Under the pieces are notes generated by a model that saw nothing but the letters and a program-made list of their open reading frames with translations, had not been told where the DNA came from and did not search any database. Source: Sthenelais limicola (lineage: Eukaryota; Annelida; Polychaeta; Phyllodocida; Sigalionidae). Taken from it: a stretch of DNA of 64,000 nucleotides. Shown here piece after piece: positions 21,462-33,369 of this stretch. Location: positions 15,338,906-15,402,905 of the forward strand of contig OW804096.1 in assembly GCA_942159475.1 (NCBI GenBank). Reading direction: 5' to 3'. Position 1 is the stretch's first letter, and the number at the start of each line of letters is the position of its first letter. Position numbers and translations under genes: made by a program.

Positions 21462-22335
21462 AAAGGGCTTAAAGTCACCTGAAGAGGTTATCCACGATGG
21501 CTTTGTTTCTGTAATGCTAACCTATGGTCAACTAACCTATGGCCACTCTGAATGGTCACTCTAACCTATGGTCATTCTCTTATCCCAACCCAGTAAAACA
21601 GGTAAAAATGAATTAACACTAAATGTTATGATGGTTTAGACAACAAGTGTTTCGTCATACAAAGGGAGCATAGCTATATATGTAATAATGCCTCATCAAG
21701 GTGGGCAGGTGGAGAGTAAAAAAGGCTATCTTATTTAGCCTTTAGACAAGCAAGCACTAAGGCACTACCATAGTAGTGGTGGTAGTGGCGTCCATGACAA
21801 ACCAGAATAACTGCATATGTCTTCTTTTTTTTATTCAATTCAAGACAACATCGATTGTCATGCGGCCGGGCAGAAGACAGGATATGCCAGAAGTGATGCA
21901 TTATGGATCAGATTCTGAACTTGTTTGTTTGCTTGCTTATTCCTGGTTATACCCGGTTAGTTAGAAATATTATAGAAAGATCAACAACTTCTTTGCAAGC
22001 AATTGACTGATAAATCTCAAGGAAATGAATTGACCCAAAACAAAAAGAGGGGCTGGGATGTAAGATGTAGGTTTGGTTTATTGGAGCAGGAGGAAGTTAG
22101 TAAGTTAGTGCTCAAGTTAGTAATCTATGTCTTGATTTGATGTGTGTATAAATGATCCATGTAGGAAAGTCAGGTGAGGGAGAATCTCTCATAGCGATAT
22201 GAGAGGTCTTCAGTCTCTCCTGGTGCACTTACAACTTACATTTGGGATATAGATAGAACCTAATGAGAATGTGGTACAAGGGACACTATTGCACTGTCTG
22301 AGATGTCTGAGTTTTTGCTCATGAGCCACGAAACA
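21462..22335. other. Gene-free stretch
   Basis: Intron of the insulin-receptor-like gene downstream of the 22467-22642 exon. No second gene seen. Confidence 0.5.
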
Positions 22336-22411
22336 ATGCCACATTACGATGCCATTAAGACCGCAAAATGTTATTACAATCCCATTAGAACGCCTAGTCC
22401 TAGGCCAGGGC
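22336..22411. mobile_element. Family B fragment near an exon
   Basis: CATTACGATGCCATTAAGAC, CCCATTAGAACGCC and TAGTCCTAGGCCAGG are the middle of a B element. It lies about 55 bases from the donor of the next exon. Confidence 0.65.
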
Positions 22412-22466
22412 AACATCTACACGTTTTGATAAGGCAGTCTTTGAAAGAAATAAAAAGTAAACTTAC

Positions 22467-22642
22467 CTTATAAGTGCCAGCACACCTTGACTGACATCGG
22501 CCATTGACACCGAGAACGTACTTGCAAGCGAAACATTCTGTGGCCTCGCTGCCCGTACAGCCACCAATGCATTGTTTATGACAGCTCTCCATCTCGCCCT
22601 TCTGTTTGTTGAAGTAGCAAGTTTCTACTCCCACGGGACAAA
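22467..22642 (-). CDS. Insulin/IGF-receptor-like gene: exon for the first half of the furin-like cysteine-rich region
   Basis: This 176-bp exon encodes (after a split first codon) CPVGVETCYFNKQKGEMESC, then HKQCIGGCTGS, FACKYVLGVNGRCQSRC and AGTYK. It aligns with the start of the cysteine-rich region of insulin receptors (CP...C...CH.EC.G.C.....CVAC......GRC...C), directly after the L1 domain. The acceptor is GCTGTGTTTCAG (phase 1, matching the donor of the L1 exon) and the donor is AAG|GTAAGT (phase 0, matching the acceptor of the 7624-7807 exon). The introns on either side are about 30.2 kb and 14.7 kb. The product would be the secreted, disulphide-rich ectodomain part of the hormone-binding subunit. 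Confidence 0.92.
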
Positions 22643-23224
22643 CTGAAACACAGCAAAAATAAAACAAAATTTAATCTTTGTCATAAATGAAAATGTTTTG
22701 CTTTACATCCATGCAAAAGTAAGTCATATTAATTAAGGCCACAGGTTTTGGAATAGGTTTTTTTATTTTTTTTTCTGGTTACTTTATTGACAAAAACTTT
22801 CAAAAGATTTACTGAAAAGCTACTGACACCGTTCTGAGGTACAAGACGTTCTTTCCCTGCCCAACAACTGTCCATTTGTTTTGTTTTGTTGTTTGATTTT
22901 ATCTTACCTACTTACATTACTTCTGTTAACCTGCCCGAATGTCTGTATTATGGTCACTACTGTACTTGTTATCATAAAGTACATTAACTATTTCACTCGT
23001 TACCATATGTATCACATTCTCATTATAATTAACCATCCATTGATTCACATGTACTGAAACTAGTTACTACTTAGTCCAACGAGACTAGTCTCGTTGCTTA
23101 GTCCAATAGTTTAGTTTATTTGCAACTCAACTCGAAGTTCTAAAAAGATTGGCAATCAGCGGAAGACCTGACACGTCAGAGATGACCAACCACTTGTAAT
23201 AACATCAGCAATAAAGAATGTTTT
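22643..23224. other. Intron sequence, no feature
   Basis: AT-rich. A short palindrome AACGAGACTAGTCTCGTT lies near 23078. No further exon recognised. Confidence 0.5.
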
Positions 23225-23575
23225 AATAGGGGAGTTGCATAGCCGCCATTTTGAATCTTGATTTGCATGGAATTATGGGACTAATGGTACAGTCTAAAAA
23301 CTATAGAAAACATGCCATGTTCAGCATGAACTATTTATCAATTCTCTAATGTCAATATCCATGTGTTATACATGTTTCCATGACACAAGTCCCCATCTTT
23401 CCCATCATGCATTTAGTTTTCATAGATCATTTATACAAGCTCTGATATTGGTGAAAACATTCTTCCAATTTTCGATGAAAATGCTACTAAGTATGTGTAT
23501 CTCAGATTTCATCAGAATCCATCCCAGCATGCACTGTGACAGACATGCGCAGTGAGACATGCAACTCCCCTATTG
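23225..23575. mobile_element. Family G MITE, copy G1
   Basis: 351 bp with perfect 16-bp inverted ends AATAGGGGAGTTGCAT and ATGCAACTCCCCTATT. The interior is shared with G2 at 6546-6972 (TGGTACAG, CATGTTCAGCATG, GACATGCGCAGTG). No ORF of note; target duplication not resolved. Confidence 0.85.
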
Positions 23576-24565
23576 AATTAAATTGATCTAGGTGCTATAC
23601 ATGGGTGGGGCCTTAGCCATCCCTGATTAATTGAGGATCAGATAAGGTATTTTCTGATTTTCACCTCGATCCTGGCTGACAGGGAGACAATTTTTAGGTT
23701 AATATAGAGTAGGTGTGGTGGAATGAAAGGCAATGAGATGGTAGTTGTTAATACGATGAACAAGTACAATGATGGAATAGCATTCTTTCATCAGGAACTG
23801 GGTTGAAGCTGAAAATCCTTGACATTATTAGGTTTGAAGTGAGATGTTTACCGATCCCAACACCCACACAAAATTGGGCATTATAGTCATGCGTTTGAAG
23901 GGACTCTCTCAACTTTGGACCTAGACTGATATGATTTGATATGAAAATTTCATTGGGGTAAATGTATTAGAAATTGGATATTTATTTTTCTCTAATTATG
24001 TGCATGTGGCTGATTAGGTGATTATACTCAGAATAACCCTTTTCCTATCTAATCAAAGATGACAAAAATGGACAGGAAGACTTCTTAGTGTGTATTAATT
24101 TAACTCGGAGCTGAACAAATATTATTTATGCCTGTTGCAATGTTACTTATATGAGTTTGAGCAAATGTACTCATGCAACTAAAAAGAGGGAAAATAGAGA
24201 AGAGAAGGGCCGTAACTATAACAGTGGTGCGTTATATCAGTGGCTCAATAAATAAGAAGAAATACTTTAGGAATACGCTCAGGATATCAAGGTGTCCACG
24301 GGAAATGACCCTTTGAGGTCCAAAGGTGATGCCTAAAGGTGGGTCTACACTTTAGCCATTTTACCAGCCTCATGGGCTCATTACCCTTATCACATGATGT
24401 GTTACATGGGTTAAATCAATACATTTCAAATAAATATATTTAAAGTTTTTTATTCTGAAGATCTGAAGGAATGTGCTCATTTATGGGGTATATCTAGCGC
24501 TTGAAGTCTTATGGATACATGCACCAAATTTCAAGACAGTGTGTCAAATATATTCTTGATTTTGT
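23576..24565. other. Gene-free stretch
   Basis: Intron sequence. Only a 37-bp right end of a B element (TTTGAAGGGACTCTCTCAAC to CCTAGACTG, 23892-23928) was recognised. Confidence 0.5.
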
Positions 24566-24569
24566 ATAT

Positions 24570-24571
24570 TA

Positions 24572-24632
<61 letters not shown>
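24570..24632. repeat. (ATT)n microsatellite
   Basis: About 21 ATT units, uninterrupted. Confidence 0.95.
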
Positions 24633-24634
<2 letters not shown>

Positions 24635-25345
24635 CAACTTTTATTCCATATCAACATATACATAATGGTAATAAAGAATGGGGCTATTGCTCCCTCTCCA
24701 TCGGAGATTTTCCAGGTAGCCCTTAAATAAAAATGACATTGATAATGACACCATATTGAAATAATTGATAATTTTTAAGTTCTAATGTATCTATTTGAGT
24801 TCTTCAATTGTTCTTTGTGTGATAGTCTCTCAGTGTTGATGCGTATTAGTGCATTTCTGATAGTTTTTGTCTTGTGGTCTATTAAGTAGCCACTTAAATG
24901 TTCTTTCTTATGTGTATCCAGGCCTTGATGTTGGCGGTGACTTGACGTGTTGAATAGATCACTTGATGTTTCGATTCGGTAGATGAAAAGTTCTTAGCGA
25001 TTACTTATTCATACTGATCATATTTGGAGACCTGAATAACAGATCTCTACACCGCTATTTGTTATTCCTAGGCTTTGTTTATCTGTTTTCAATTGCACCA
25101 ATTTTCCATACACCAAACAGATCGTGTTAACATATTTATAGAAATCTCACAATTAACTACTTCATGTTTTGTCCACCAAGAAATATTGCAATTTTTTTCG
25201 AACACAAAACAAATGAAATATAGAAAAAGTTTTTAGATTTCGTAGGAATCCACTTTATCTCATTTTTTTCAAATATGATGGTATCTCAAAATGTTAGAGA
25301 ACATGTGAAAAGTGAAGGAGAAATAGATGAATTAGAAGGATGAGA
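24633..25345. other. Gene-free stretch
   Basis: AT-rich; no exon or family recognised. Confidence 0.45.
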
Positions 25346-25835
25346 GAATGGGGGGGGGGGGGGGGATTATGATCATGTTGAGCTCACAAAGAAGCAGGTT
25401 GAGGCAAGCATCGGTAAACAAAACAATAAATAATTCCCTTCTGCTAAAGACACGACCTGCCGGCCAGATGATGGACTACAAGCCCGAGTGTGGGGGGGGG
25501 GGGGGGGGGAGGGCAAGAGGATGGGGGGGGCACAGGGAAAGGGAAGTTGAAGGGGAGAGGAAGGGAGGGAGAGGGAGAAGGGCAGAAGAGGGGACAGGAA
25601 GGGAGGGAGAGGGGGAGGGAGAGGGGGAGGGAGAGGGGGAGGGGGAGGGGGAGGGAGAGGGAGAGGGTAACATGTTTTTATCTCTCATTTTCTTATTTTA
25701 TAGACGAGACAGGGGGATGGGGTTAGACACAGAAAGAGAAAAAGAAAGAAAGGGGAAGGGAAGACGAGAGAGGGGAGAGGGAGAGAAAAGACGAGAGAGG
25801 AGAGAGAGGGAGAGAGAGAGTGAGAGAGAGAGAGG

Positions 25836-25913
<78 letters not shown>

Positions 25914-25975
25914 GAGAGAGAGGAGAGAGGAGAGAGGAGAGAGAGAGAGAGGAGAGAGGAGAGAGGGACAAACTG
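25346..25975. repeat. G runs, GGGAGA minisatellite and (GA)n array
   Basis: Poly-G near 25351 and 25492, GGGAGAGGGGGA-type units at 25545-25667, a short non-repetitive break (TTTTTATCTCTCATTTTCTT), then GA-rich sequence to 25975. Open frames here are artefacts. Confidence 0.95.
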
Positions 25976-26777
25976 ACCACTGGCTAGCTCAGACAGGCAG
26001 ACACCAAGGGTAACCCACGGTCCAGTTACTGACCACCAGAGTAGAATACCAGGAAGTGAATCTGTATAAGTGCACATTAATTGGCTTTTATTCAGTATTG
26101 GAGGGGTGAGGCTGGCCAGGTGACGGGGGCCTTCCGGGAAAACCTACCAGTACCTCTGTACCAGTCTAACTGCATCCCCCTTGTGCTGAGATAATATCAG
26201 ATAGAAATAATAATTCCTCCAGAAGCCTTAATAGTTTGTGTGGTAGACCGAAGGTATTCCTTTTTTTTTTAAATATATATATCCATTTCAAGGCCAAGAC
26301 ATTTAAATATACTAAGAAAAGTTCAAATGTAAAGTTTGTCTGGGTGGAGCTAGCACTAGTAGTGGGATGGGGTGGGGGTAGGGGTGGGGGTGAAACAATA
26401 CCAACCTATTGGGGGTGGGGTGGGGTGGGGGTCGGTTGCTTTACGCCCTGATTTGACACCATACTTTTGGTATATTTGTTCACCCAACTATTGTGTATTT
26501 ACCCCTAATATTAGAGCTTTGAATGACAGGTTGTCAGTAAGAAATCAAACCGTTAAAATGAATATTTTTAAAAGTCTGTGTAGTGCCGCTAGGAACTAGG
26601 AAAGCACCATGGTGCGTATTGATGCCGAGTCCTGCATGTCAGCATGTCTATATACATCATGTCACAAACTGTGGATTGCCATTATCAGGTGTTGATGAGA
26701 AACATACAGGTACAAAAGACAAAACACAGGTATGGTGTACGGCTTCTTCATTCTATATAATCAACTTCTCACACTTA
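25976..26777. other. Gene-free stretch
   Basis: Contains a G-rich GGGGTGGGG tract near 26370-26432 directly followed by GGTTGCTTTACGCCCTGAT, a short piece of family C. No exon. Confidence 0.45.
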
Positions 26778-26977
26778 CACTCTAGGTCCAAACCCTCAGA
26801 TCAGATAAGGATGGTATGTATGTCAACCTACCTCGCTAATCGGTTTCCTGGCCTAAAACTCGGCGTTTTAATGGGAATATAATGACATTTAGCCGGAATT
26901 ATAATGACTCGTTGCGGTTTGAGACGAGAAGGTTTCCCTTCATTTGAAGGGACTCTCTCAAGTGTGAGCCTAGACTG
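26778..26977. mobile_element. Family B element, copy B15
   Basis: CACTCTAGGTCCAAACCC to GTGAGCCTAGACTG, with a short internal deletion relative to B2. Confidence 0.85.
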
Positions 26978-27459
26978 TATATTCTAAGCGACGGAAACCA
27001 ACAAGTTTTACTGTTGTATTATTATATATGCTTTTAATAATCTAAATAGAAAATATTTTCGAGTCGTCAAGTTGAAATTTGGCAGTGAACTTGGTCAAGA
27101 AAAATATATTGGTTGCCATGACTACCACACGTAACTCACTAGTGCAATACGTAATGTGCTTTAGTTGTTGTCAGAGCGTATAATAAATGATAGTTAGTAA
27201 CCCAACCAGAAGAGCCTGATCTAACATTTATCCGACCTTTCAACCTTTTGTTATAACTCATTGTGTCATAATATATTAGTGTACCTAAAATTTTAATTAT
27301 TAATGGCCATATGCCTATACCTTCACCGTAGCTCCTACCTCCATGGAGGCTACCTCTATAATGAATAATCCCTCATCCCCATTGGTCTTCAAACTTCAAT
27401 ACTTCGTTATCTTTTGTGTTACACTAGTTGTAACACTTTGTGTAACAGATAAAACCTTG
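26978..27459. repeat. Gene-free stretch with a dispersed repeat
   Basis: The portion at about 27250-27340 (CTCATTGTGTCATAATATAT, TTAATGGCCATATGCCTATA, CCTTCACC) matches 52585-52670. Class unknown. Confidence 0.5.
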
Positions 27460-27600
27460 AACTTGATGCATTCGCTCACAATATAACAAAAACGGGTTTA
27501 TCCGCATTAAATGACAATGTTCTAATAACCTTGAACTTGATGCACTCGCTCACAATATAACAAAAATGGGTTTGTCCGCAATTAATGACTAATGTTCTAA
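27460..27600. repeat. Direct duplication of about 75 bp
   Basis: ACCTTGAACTTGATGCATTC to TGTTCTAATA is repeated once as ACCTTGAACTTGATGCACTC to TGTTCTAATT with a few changes. Confidence 0.85.
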
Positions 27601-27702
27601 TTAAGTTCTAACTAAATGTTGCTAAATAAACGGAAATAAAACAAATTAAATCGTTTAATCGTCACATATTGAAAAACTTAAAGATAATGATATTTTCCAA
27701 TG

Positions 27703-27882
27703 CACTCTAGGCTCACAGCCTCTTAGATCAGGTATTCAGTGATTGGACGCCTACAGCGCTAATGGCTTGGGCCTGCTATTGGGATTATAATGACATTTTG
27801 CGGTCCTAATGGCATTTTGTGGTTTGGAGCGAGAGGCTTTCCCTCAGTTTGAAGGGACTCTCTCCACTTTGAGCCTAGCCTG
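27703..27882. mobile_element. Family B element, copy B16 (subfamily 2)
   Basis: CACTCTAGGCTCACAGCC, GTGATTGGACGCCTACAGCG, ending GAGCCTAGCCTG. Confidence 0.8.
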
Positions 27883-27897
27883 AATATATGGTCTTAA

Positions 27898-28099
27898 CAC
27901 CCTAGGTCCAAACCCTCAGATCAGATAAGAATGGTATGTCAGCCTACCTCGCTAATTGGTTTCTTGTCCTAGAACCCGGCGTTTTAATGGGAATATAATG
28001 ACATTTTGCGGCCTTAATGGAATTATAATGACTCTGTGGTTTGAGGTGAGAGGCTTTCACTTCATTTGACGGGACTCTCTCAAGTTTGGGCCTAGACTG
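27898..28099. mobile_element. Family B element, copy B17
   Basis: CACCCTAGGTCCAAACCC to TTGGGCCTAGACTG, 16 bases from B16. Confidence 0.85.
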
Positions 28100-28222
28100 A
28101 AAATAACATCTGCCACCACTGAGAATAGCACCTGCGATGTACATAGTGTTTTGCAGAATAAAATATTCAATCAATCATTCAATCAATCACTATATATATG
28201 TATGTTAGCGTTGTTTGGCGTT

Positions 28223-28385
28223 CAGTCTAGGCTCAGAGCCTGTCAGATGAGATAAGATTAGTATATCAATGGCTCTCCCGGCCCTGGAGTAGACCCACCA
28301 CTACCGTCCTAATGAGATTCTAATGAGATTTTGCGGTTAGTTTTCCTCAGTTTGAAGGGATTTGAGAGGCTCTGAGCCTAGCATG
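28223..28385. mobile_element. Family B element, copy B18 (deleted subfamily 2)
   Basis: CAGTCTAGGCTCAGAGCC to CTGAGCCTAGCATG, with a shortened centre resembling B37. Confidence 0.75.
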
Positions 28386-28674
28386 TATAACTATTTATCT
28401 ATGGTTATAATGTAAATTTTTTAATCAGTTCTTGCGGAGAACAGTGTATACTTGCGTTACACAGTGTTTGGGTGAATAAAAAAAAGAAGAATAAAAATTC
28501 TAGACAATTCTAGAATTCTAGGCCAGCATCCAGCATTTATCATCACATCTCATCTTTACCAATCTCACTTTCTTCTCAACTCTAAAATGTAAGGAATCCA
28601 TATTTCTTAGAAGAACATCGACTCTTTGTAAAACTCTCTTCACTATTTTGTAAAACACTCTTGAGTTTTTGTAT
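28386..28674. other. Gene-free stretch
   Basis: AT-rich; nothing recognised. Confidence 0.45.
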
Positions 28675-29027
28675 GAGCCTAGGCTCTTAACCTTACCAGT
28701 CACATCAGGCAGTGATTGGACGCCTACTGCGCTAATGGCCTTCAAGAAAGGGGAAAAGGGAGCAAAGAAACGGGAGAAGGGAGGCAAGAAAGGGCAGAAG
28801 GGAGGAAAGAAAGGAGAGAAGGGAGGAAAGAAAGGGCACAAGGGAGCAAAGAAAGGGCACAAGGGAGCAAAGAAAGGGCACAAGGGAGCAAAGAAAGGGC
28901 ACAAGGGAGCAAAGAAAGGGCACAAGGGAGCAAAGAAAGGACAGATTATAATGGCATTTTGGAGCGGTTTAGAGCGAGAGGCTTTCCCTCAGTTAAGAGG
29001 GACCTTCTCAACCTCTGAGCCTAGGGT
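28675..29027. mobile_element. Family B element, copy B19, with a 21-bp minisatellite inside
   Basis: Left part CCTAGGCTCTTAACC, GTGATTGGACGCCTACTGCG, CTAATGGCC; right part ATTATAATGGCATTTTGGAG, GGCTTTCCCTCAG, CTGAGCCTAGGG. Between them lies an array of about 200 bp whose later units are the 21-mer GGGCACAAGGGAGCAAAGAA plus A and whose earlier units are diverged. Outside the array the element is otherwise collinear with other subfamily-2 copies. Confidence 0.85.
28744..28942. repeat. Minisatellite, 21-bp unit, inside B19
   Basis: The last five units are identical and the first four diverged, a gradient expected of recent one-sided expansion. Confidence 0.95.
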
Positions 29028-29499
29028 GCAGAGGCTCAGGACAGGACAAACTCTACCTGTAAACTGTATGTGTGCAGCTTCATTGGGAAAACATAGCGAT
29101 CATTTTAATGCAAAATCCATCCTCAAATTCCAATACCAGTTTCATTGTCATTTAATAGTGGACCAAAACAATTATCCACGCAAGCAAGACATCCGTTTTT
29201 GAACTCTCAGACAAGGGTGCATGACATCATGAACAAATTGAAAATGATTTGTTTAAAAAAAGACGATGAAATTTCAAGTAAACAAGAAAATAATGAAAAT
29301 GACATAAAGGTGAGATAAAAACAGGGAAGAATCGCCCGACAAACAGTTTCATTTGATGCTCAGGTTTTTTGGAGTGGATCCAAATTTCTTTATTAAAAAA
29401 AAGAAAAAAAAGATGACATTTGTGGTAACATGTGTTTTTAAAACAACCCAACCCCTTCAGGCTTAACTGAAAGTCATTATTGATAGAATATATCATGAC
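29028..29499. other. Gene-free stretch
   Basis: No exon seen; A-rich run near 29394. Confidence 0.45.
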
Positions 29500-29955
29500 C
29501 TTTCCTCTCCCCCTCTCTCTCTCTCCCCTCCCCCTTCCCCCTCTCTGTATGTTTGTCTGTCTCCGCCCGCTCCCTCCCTCTTTCTCCCCCCTACTCTCTG
29601 TCTCTCTCCCTGCCCCCTCTCCCCCCTCGACTCCTTCTCTCTCTCTCCCTGCCCCCCCTCTCTCTCCTCTCTCCCCCTCTCTCCCGCCCCTCTCCTCTCC
29701 CTCTCTCTTCCGCACCTCTCCTCTCCCTCTCTCTTCCGCCCCTCTCCTCTCCCTCCTCGCCCCTCTCCCTTTCTCTCTCTTCCGCCCCTCTCCTCTCCCT
29801 CTCTCTTCCACCCCTCGCCTCTCCCTCTCTCTTCCACCCCTCTCCTCTCCCTCTCCTCTCCCTCTCTCTTCCACCCCTCTTCTCTCCCTCCCCGCCCCCC
29901 TCTCCCTTTCTCTCTTCCGCCCCTCTCCTCTCCCTCCCCGCTCCCTCCCTCTCTC
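29500..29955. repeat. Pyrimidine-rich array
   Basis: CTCTCC-rich, with a repeating block CTCTCTTCCGCCCCTCTCCT and variants CTTCCACCCCTC about every 30-35 bases. All long frames on both strands are artefacts. Confidence 0.95.
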
Positions 29956-30212
29956 TGTCTAAAAGAAAAACTACTAGAATAAAAACCATCATTAATCGAT
30001 GACAAAACAAGTTGCTGCCTGATATTTCATTCGCCATAAATCATCTCAATCCTATGAAGTTTGTTTCACAAACATTTGAAAGATTAATGAAACAAAGAGA
30101 CAAAGGTAACGAAAGCTGATGAGGCTCTAACGCCATCTTGAATTTAGAATCGCGTGGAACAAAGGCATCCGTGGACACGGCTGCATATATATGCGATGTG
30201 TCACAGATAAAT

Positions 30213-30440
30213 GAGTCAGATTTTCAGAAAATGTACAATTCATCTTCGCCAATCTTCTAACCCAGATTTCAGACGAAAATACAGTTCAAAATACAGTTCA
30301 ACCTAAACAGATCGATTGCTAGAATCAATGCAATGCCGAATATTCTCAAATTTACCTAGTATTGGTCAAATTGCAGCCTAATTTTGCAGATCTTACCAAA
30401 TGTGTAGCTGTCAATTGTACATTTTCTGAAAATATGACCC
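30213..30440. mobile_element. Family A MITE, copy A10
   Basis: GAGTCAGATTTTCAG to CTGAAAATATGACCC. Both ends carry a substitution and no duplication is preserved. Confidence 0.8.
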
Positions 30441-30541
30441 AAGTGAGTCATAAGTGTTTTATTCACTGGATCTCTTTGTAGGAATGTACTCATTTTGGGG
30501 GTAGATCTACCCAGCGCTATAAGTCGTATTCATGAACACGT

Positions 30542-30746
30542 GGGTCAGATTTTCAGAAAATGTACAATTCAACTTCGCCAATCTTCTCAAATAACCCCAC
30601 TTTCAGACGAAAATAAAGTACAAAATACAGTTCAACCTAGACAAACAGATTGCCAGAATCAATGCAATGCGGAATATACTCGAATTTACCTAGAATTTAC
30701 CAAATGTGTACAGCTGCCAATTGTACATTTTCTGAAAATCTGACCC
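30542..30746. mobile_element. Family A MITE, copy A11
   Basis: GGGTCAGATTTTCAG to CTGAAAATCTGACCC with ACGT on both sides, a 4-bp duplication. The interior is about 30 bp shorter than other copies. Confidence 0.9.
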
Positions 30747-31225
30747 ACGTGTACCATATTACAAGACAGTGCATTAAATATATATATGCCTGATTCACTG
30801 ATAAAGGATCGATGAAGATCTGAAACGTCGGAATCACCCTCATTCTACATACTCAATATATATAAAAAAAAAAACTTCAAAAATCAAAAAGAAAATCAAA
30901 ATCAATTTATGTTTCATCAAATATATCTTTGCCTTTCTAAGGTCATCCTATGAAGTATATTTAGTTACTTACTAGTAATAGTGCACCCAGAAATATTGTA
31001 AAGTCATTTTCAAACATTAAAAAATCAAATATAAAATATAGAAATACTTTTAGATATCCTAAATGTTAATATCGTTGGAATCCACTTAATCTCATCTTTT
31101 CAGTCTCAATATCCATTTTATTTCCCGACTTATTTATAACTCATTTTTCTGTGACACATCATAACATCACGTAAGTAATTAGGCTAAATTAGGCTAAATT
31201 AGGCTGACAAGTGACAGATGCCAGG
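30747..31225. other. Gene-free stretch
   Basis: AT-rich; AATTAGGCTA is repeated twice near 31180-31200. No exon. Confidence 0.45.
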
Positions 31226-31516
31226 TAGTCTAGGCCCAAAGTTGAGAGTCCTTCAAACGAAGGGAAAGACTCTCGCCTCAAACCGCAAAGTACCATTATA
31301 ATTGCATTATAATTCCATTAATATCATTATATTCCCATTAAAACGCTGAGTCCCGGGTCAGGAAACTGATTAGCGAAGTCAGCTGACATACCATTTTTAT
31401 CTGATCTGAGGGTTTGGACCTAGAGTCAGAGTGTGATCTGAGGGTTTGGACCTAGAGTGTGTGATCTGAGGGTTTGGACCTAGAGTGTGATCTGAGGGTT
31501 TGGACCTAGAGTGTGA
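31226..31516. mobile_element. Family B element, copy B20, with its right end amplified in tandem
   Basis: AGTCTAGGCCCAAAGTTG to GGACCTAGAGT, then three further copies of the terminal 28-33 bp (TGATCTGAGGGTTTGGACCT AGAGTG). This is the opposite end of the element from the one amplified at 7122-7351. Confidence 0.85.
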
Positions 31517-31679
31517 AGTTGGTGTTACGTTAATCAACACGTTACGATAAAGCTGCTACACTCGTCAACAACTTAACATTTTCTACTTATTTTTCTATTC
31601 TTTTCCAAACCATCTAAAAGTGATTTGACCAAAATTTTGGAGGATTTTGTCCAGTTGTGTTCGGCTATGTCAGAGCGTG

Positions 31680-31879
31680 NNNNNNNNNNNNNNNNNNNNN
31701 NNNNNNNNNNNNNNNNNNNNNNNNNNNNNNNNNNNNNNNNNNNNNNNNNNNNNNNNNNNNNNNNNNNNNNNNNNNNNNNNNNNNNNNNNNNNNNNNNNNN
31801 NNNNNNNNNNNNNNNNNNNNNNNNNNNNNNNNNNNNNNNNNNNNNNNNNNNNNNNNNNNNNNNNNNNNNNNNNNNNNNN
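31680..31879. other. Assembly gap, 200 N
   Basis: A fixed-size scaffold gap; true distance unknown. It lies in the 30-kb intron. Confidence 0.99.
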
Positions 31880-31929
31880 GTTATTACATGGGCCGTGTTA
31901 TACGAGGGGGTGAATAAAGGGGATGTAAT

Positions 31930-32164
31930 GGGTCAGATTTTCAGAAAATGTACAATTGGCAGCTCTACATATTTAGTCATTTCTGCTAAATTTTGCTAAC
32001 AAAATTTAAATTGTGGGTGTATCTGAGTATATTTAGTATCGCATCGATTTAAAGTACCAGTCCAGTTATGTTAAACTGCATTTTGAAGCTCATTTTTGTC
32101 TTAAATGTGGGTTATTTGAGAGGATAGGTGAAGGCGAATTGTACATTTTCTGAAAATCTGACCC
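31930..32164. mobile_element. Family A MITE, copy A12
   Basis: GGGTCAGATTTTCAG to CTGAAAATCTGACCC; flanks TAAT and AAAT. A1-type interior. Confidence 0.85.
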
Positions 32165-32314
32165 AAATACACTTTCTCTTATTGTACCCGCCCACTAATG
32201 ACTAACATCTATTTATAGATTGTCAAGTGTTATGTTTGTCTCATACTAAATAGGGAATAAAATCTAAAAGGTTTGTATTTGGATTTGAGTTGCTAAAGAC
32301 ATGGTAAATAAATG

Positions 32315-32517
32315 CACTCTAGGTGCAAACCCTCAGATCAGATCAGAATGGTATGTCAGCCTACTTCACTAATCGGTTTTCTGGACTCAGACTCGGCGTT
32401 TTATGGGAATATAATGACATTTTGCGGTCTTAATGGAATTATAATGGCACGTTGCGGTTTGAGGCGAGAGGCTTCCCCTTCATTTCAAGGGACTCTCTAA
32501 ACTTTGGGCCAAGACTG
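32315..32517. mobile_element. Family B element, copy B21
   Basis: CACTCTAGGTGCAAACCC to TTGGGCCAAGACTG, full length. Confidence 0.85.
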
Positions 32518-32742
32518 GATACAACTGATCGTTAGCGACCTTATCAGACTATGTGTCCAACAACTTTTCAAATTGCACGCACAAAGTTCCAATCCCACTA
32601 CATACAAATCTAATCACAATTATGTATTTTAAATCTCGAATTGTTTGCTTCTAGACATCTAGAAATTGAGGAAAATCCAATCAATTTAATAAAATTTGGA
32701 ATCAGTCAAAAGTGATCTGACCTGGAAACCGAAAGCGCGTCA

Positions 32743-33002
32743 CAGTCTAGGCTCAGAGCCTCTTAGATCAGATAAGAATGGCATGTCAGTGATTGGACGC
32801 CTACTGCGCTAATAGCTTTATCAACCTGGAGTAGGCGATCTAATGGGATTATAATGATATTTTGCGGTTCTAAAGGGATTATCATAACGGATTATTACAA
32901 TGACATTATGCTGTCCCAATGGGATTACAATGGCATGTTGCGGTTTGGAGCGAGAGGTTTTCCCTCAGTTTGAAGGGAGTCTCTCAACTTTGAGCCTAGA
33001 CT
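32743..33002. mobile_element. Family B element, copy B22 (long subfamily 2)
   Basis: CAGTCTAGGCTCAGAGCC to TTGAGCCTAGACTG. The central GGGATTATAATG(A)-type segment is present three times, making this copy about 260 bp. Confidence 0.85.
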
Positions 33003-33365
33003 GGCCATGGTTTTCTTTAGCTGGCACAAAGACGTGTAACCTTGGTGACAAAGACAATGTTGCTGCAAACAAACACTGGATGGATGGCGCTTGTGTGAGA
33101 CGCTTGTAAAACGCGCTTGGTGAAATGGGCTTGGTAAGCGTCAGGCAGCAGGTGGGCGATCGCTGCGGAGGGGGAGACAACAGACGGCAAGTTGTTTGTT
33201 TCAAATGTGGAGAGATAGACAGCTAATATAGATAGTGATGGTGGGCTGGGGGAGGTGGTGGTAGTGGTAGTGGTGGGGAGGTGGCAATGGGGAGGGATGG
33301 CGCGGATACGATTTTTTGTGTTCATTCATAAACAATTTTCATCTTATTTTTATATCATTTTATTG
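33003..33365. other. Gene-free stretch
   Basis: Includes a GGTGGTGGTAGTGGTAGTGG run near 33255. No exon. Confidence 0.45.
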
Positions 33366-33369
33366 TTTT

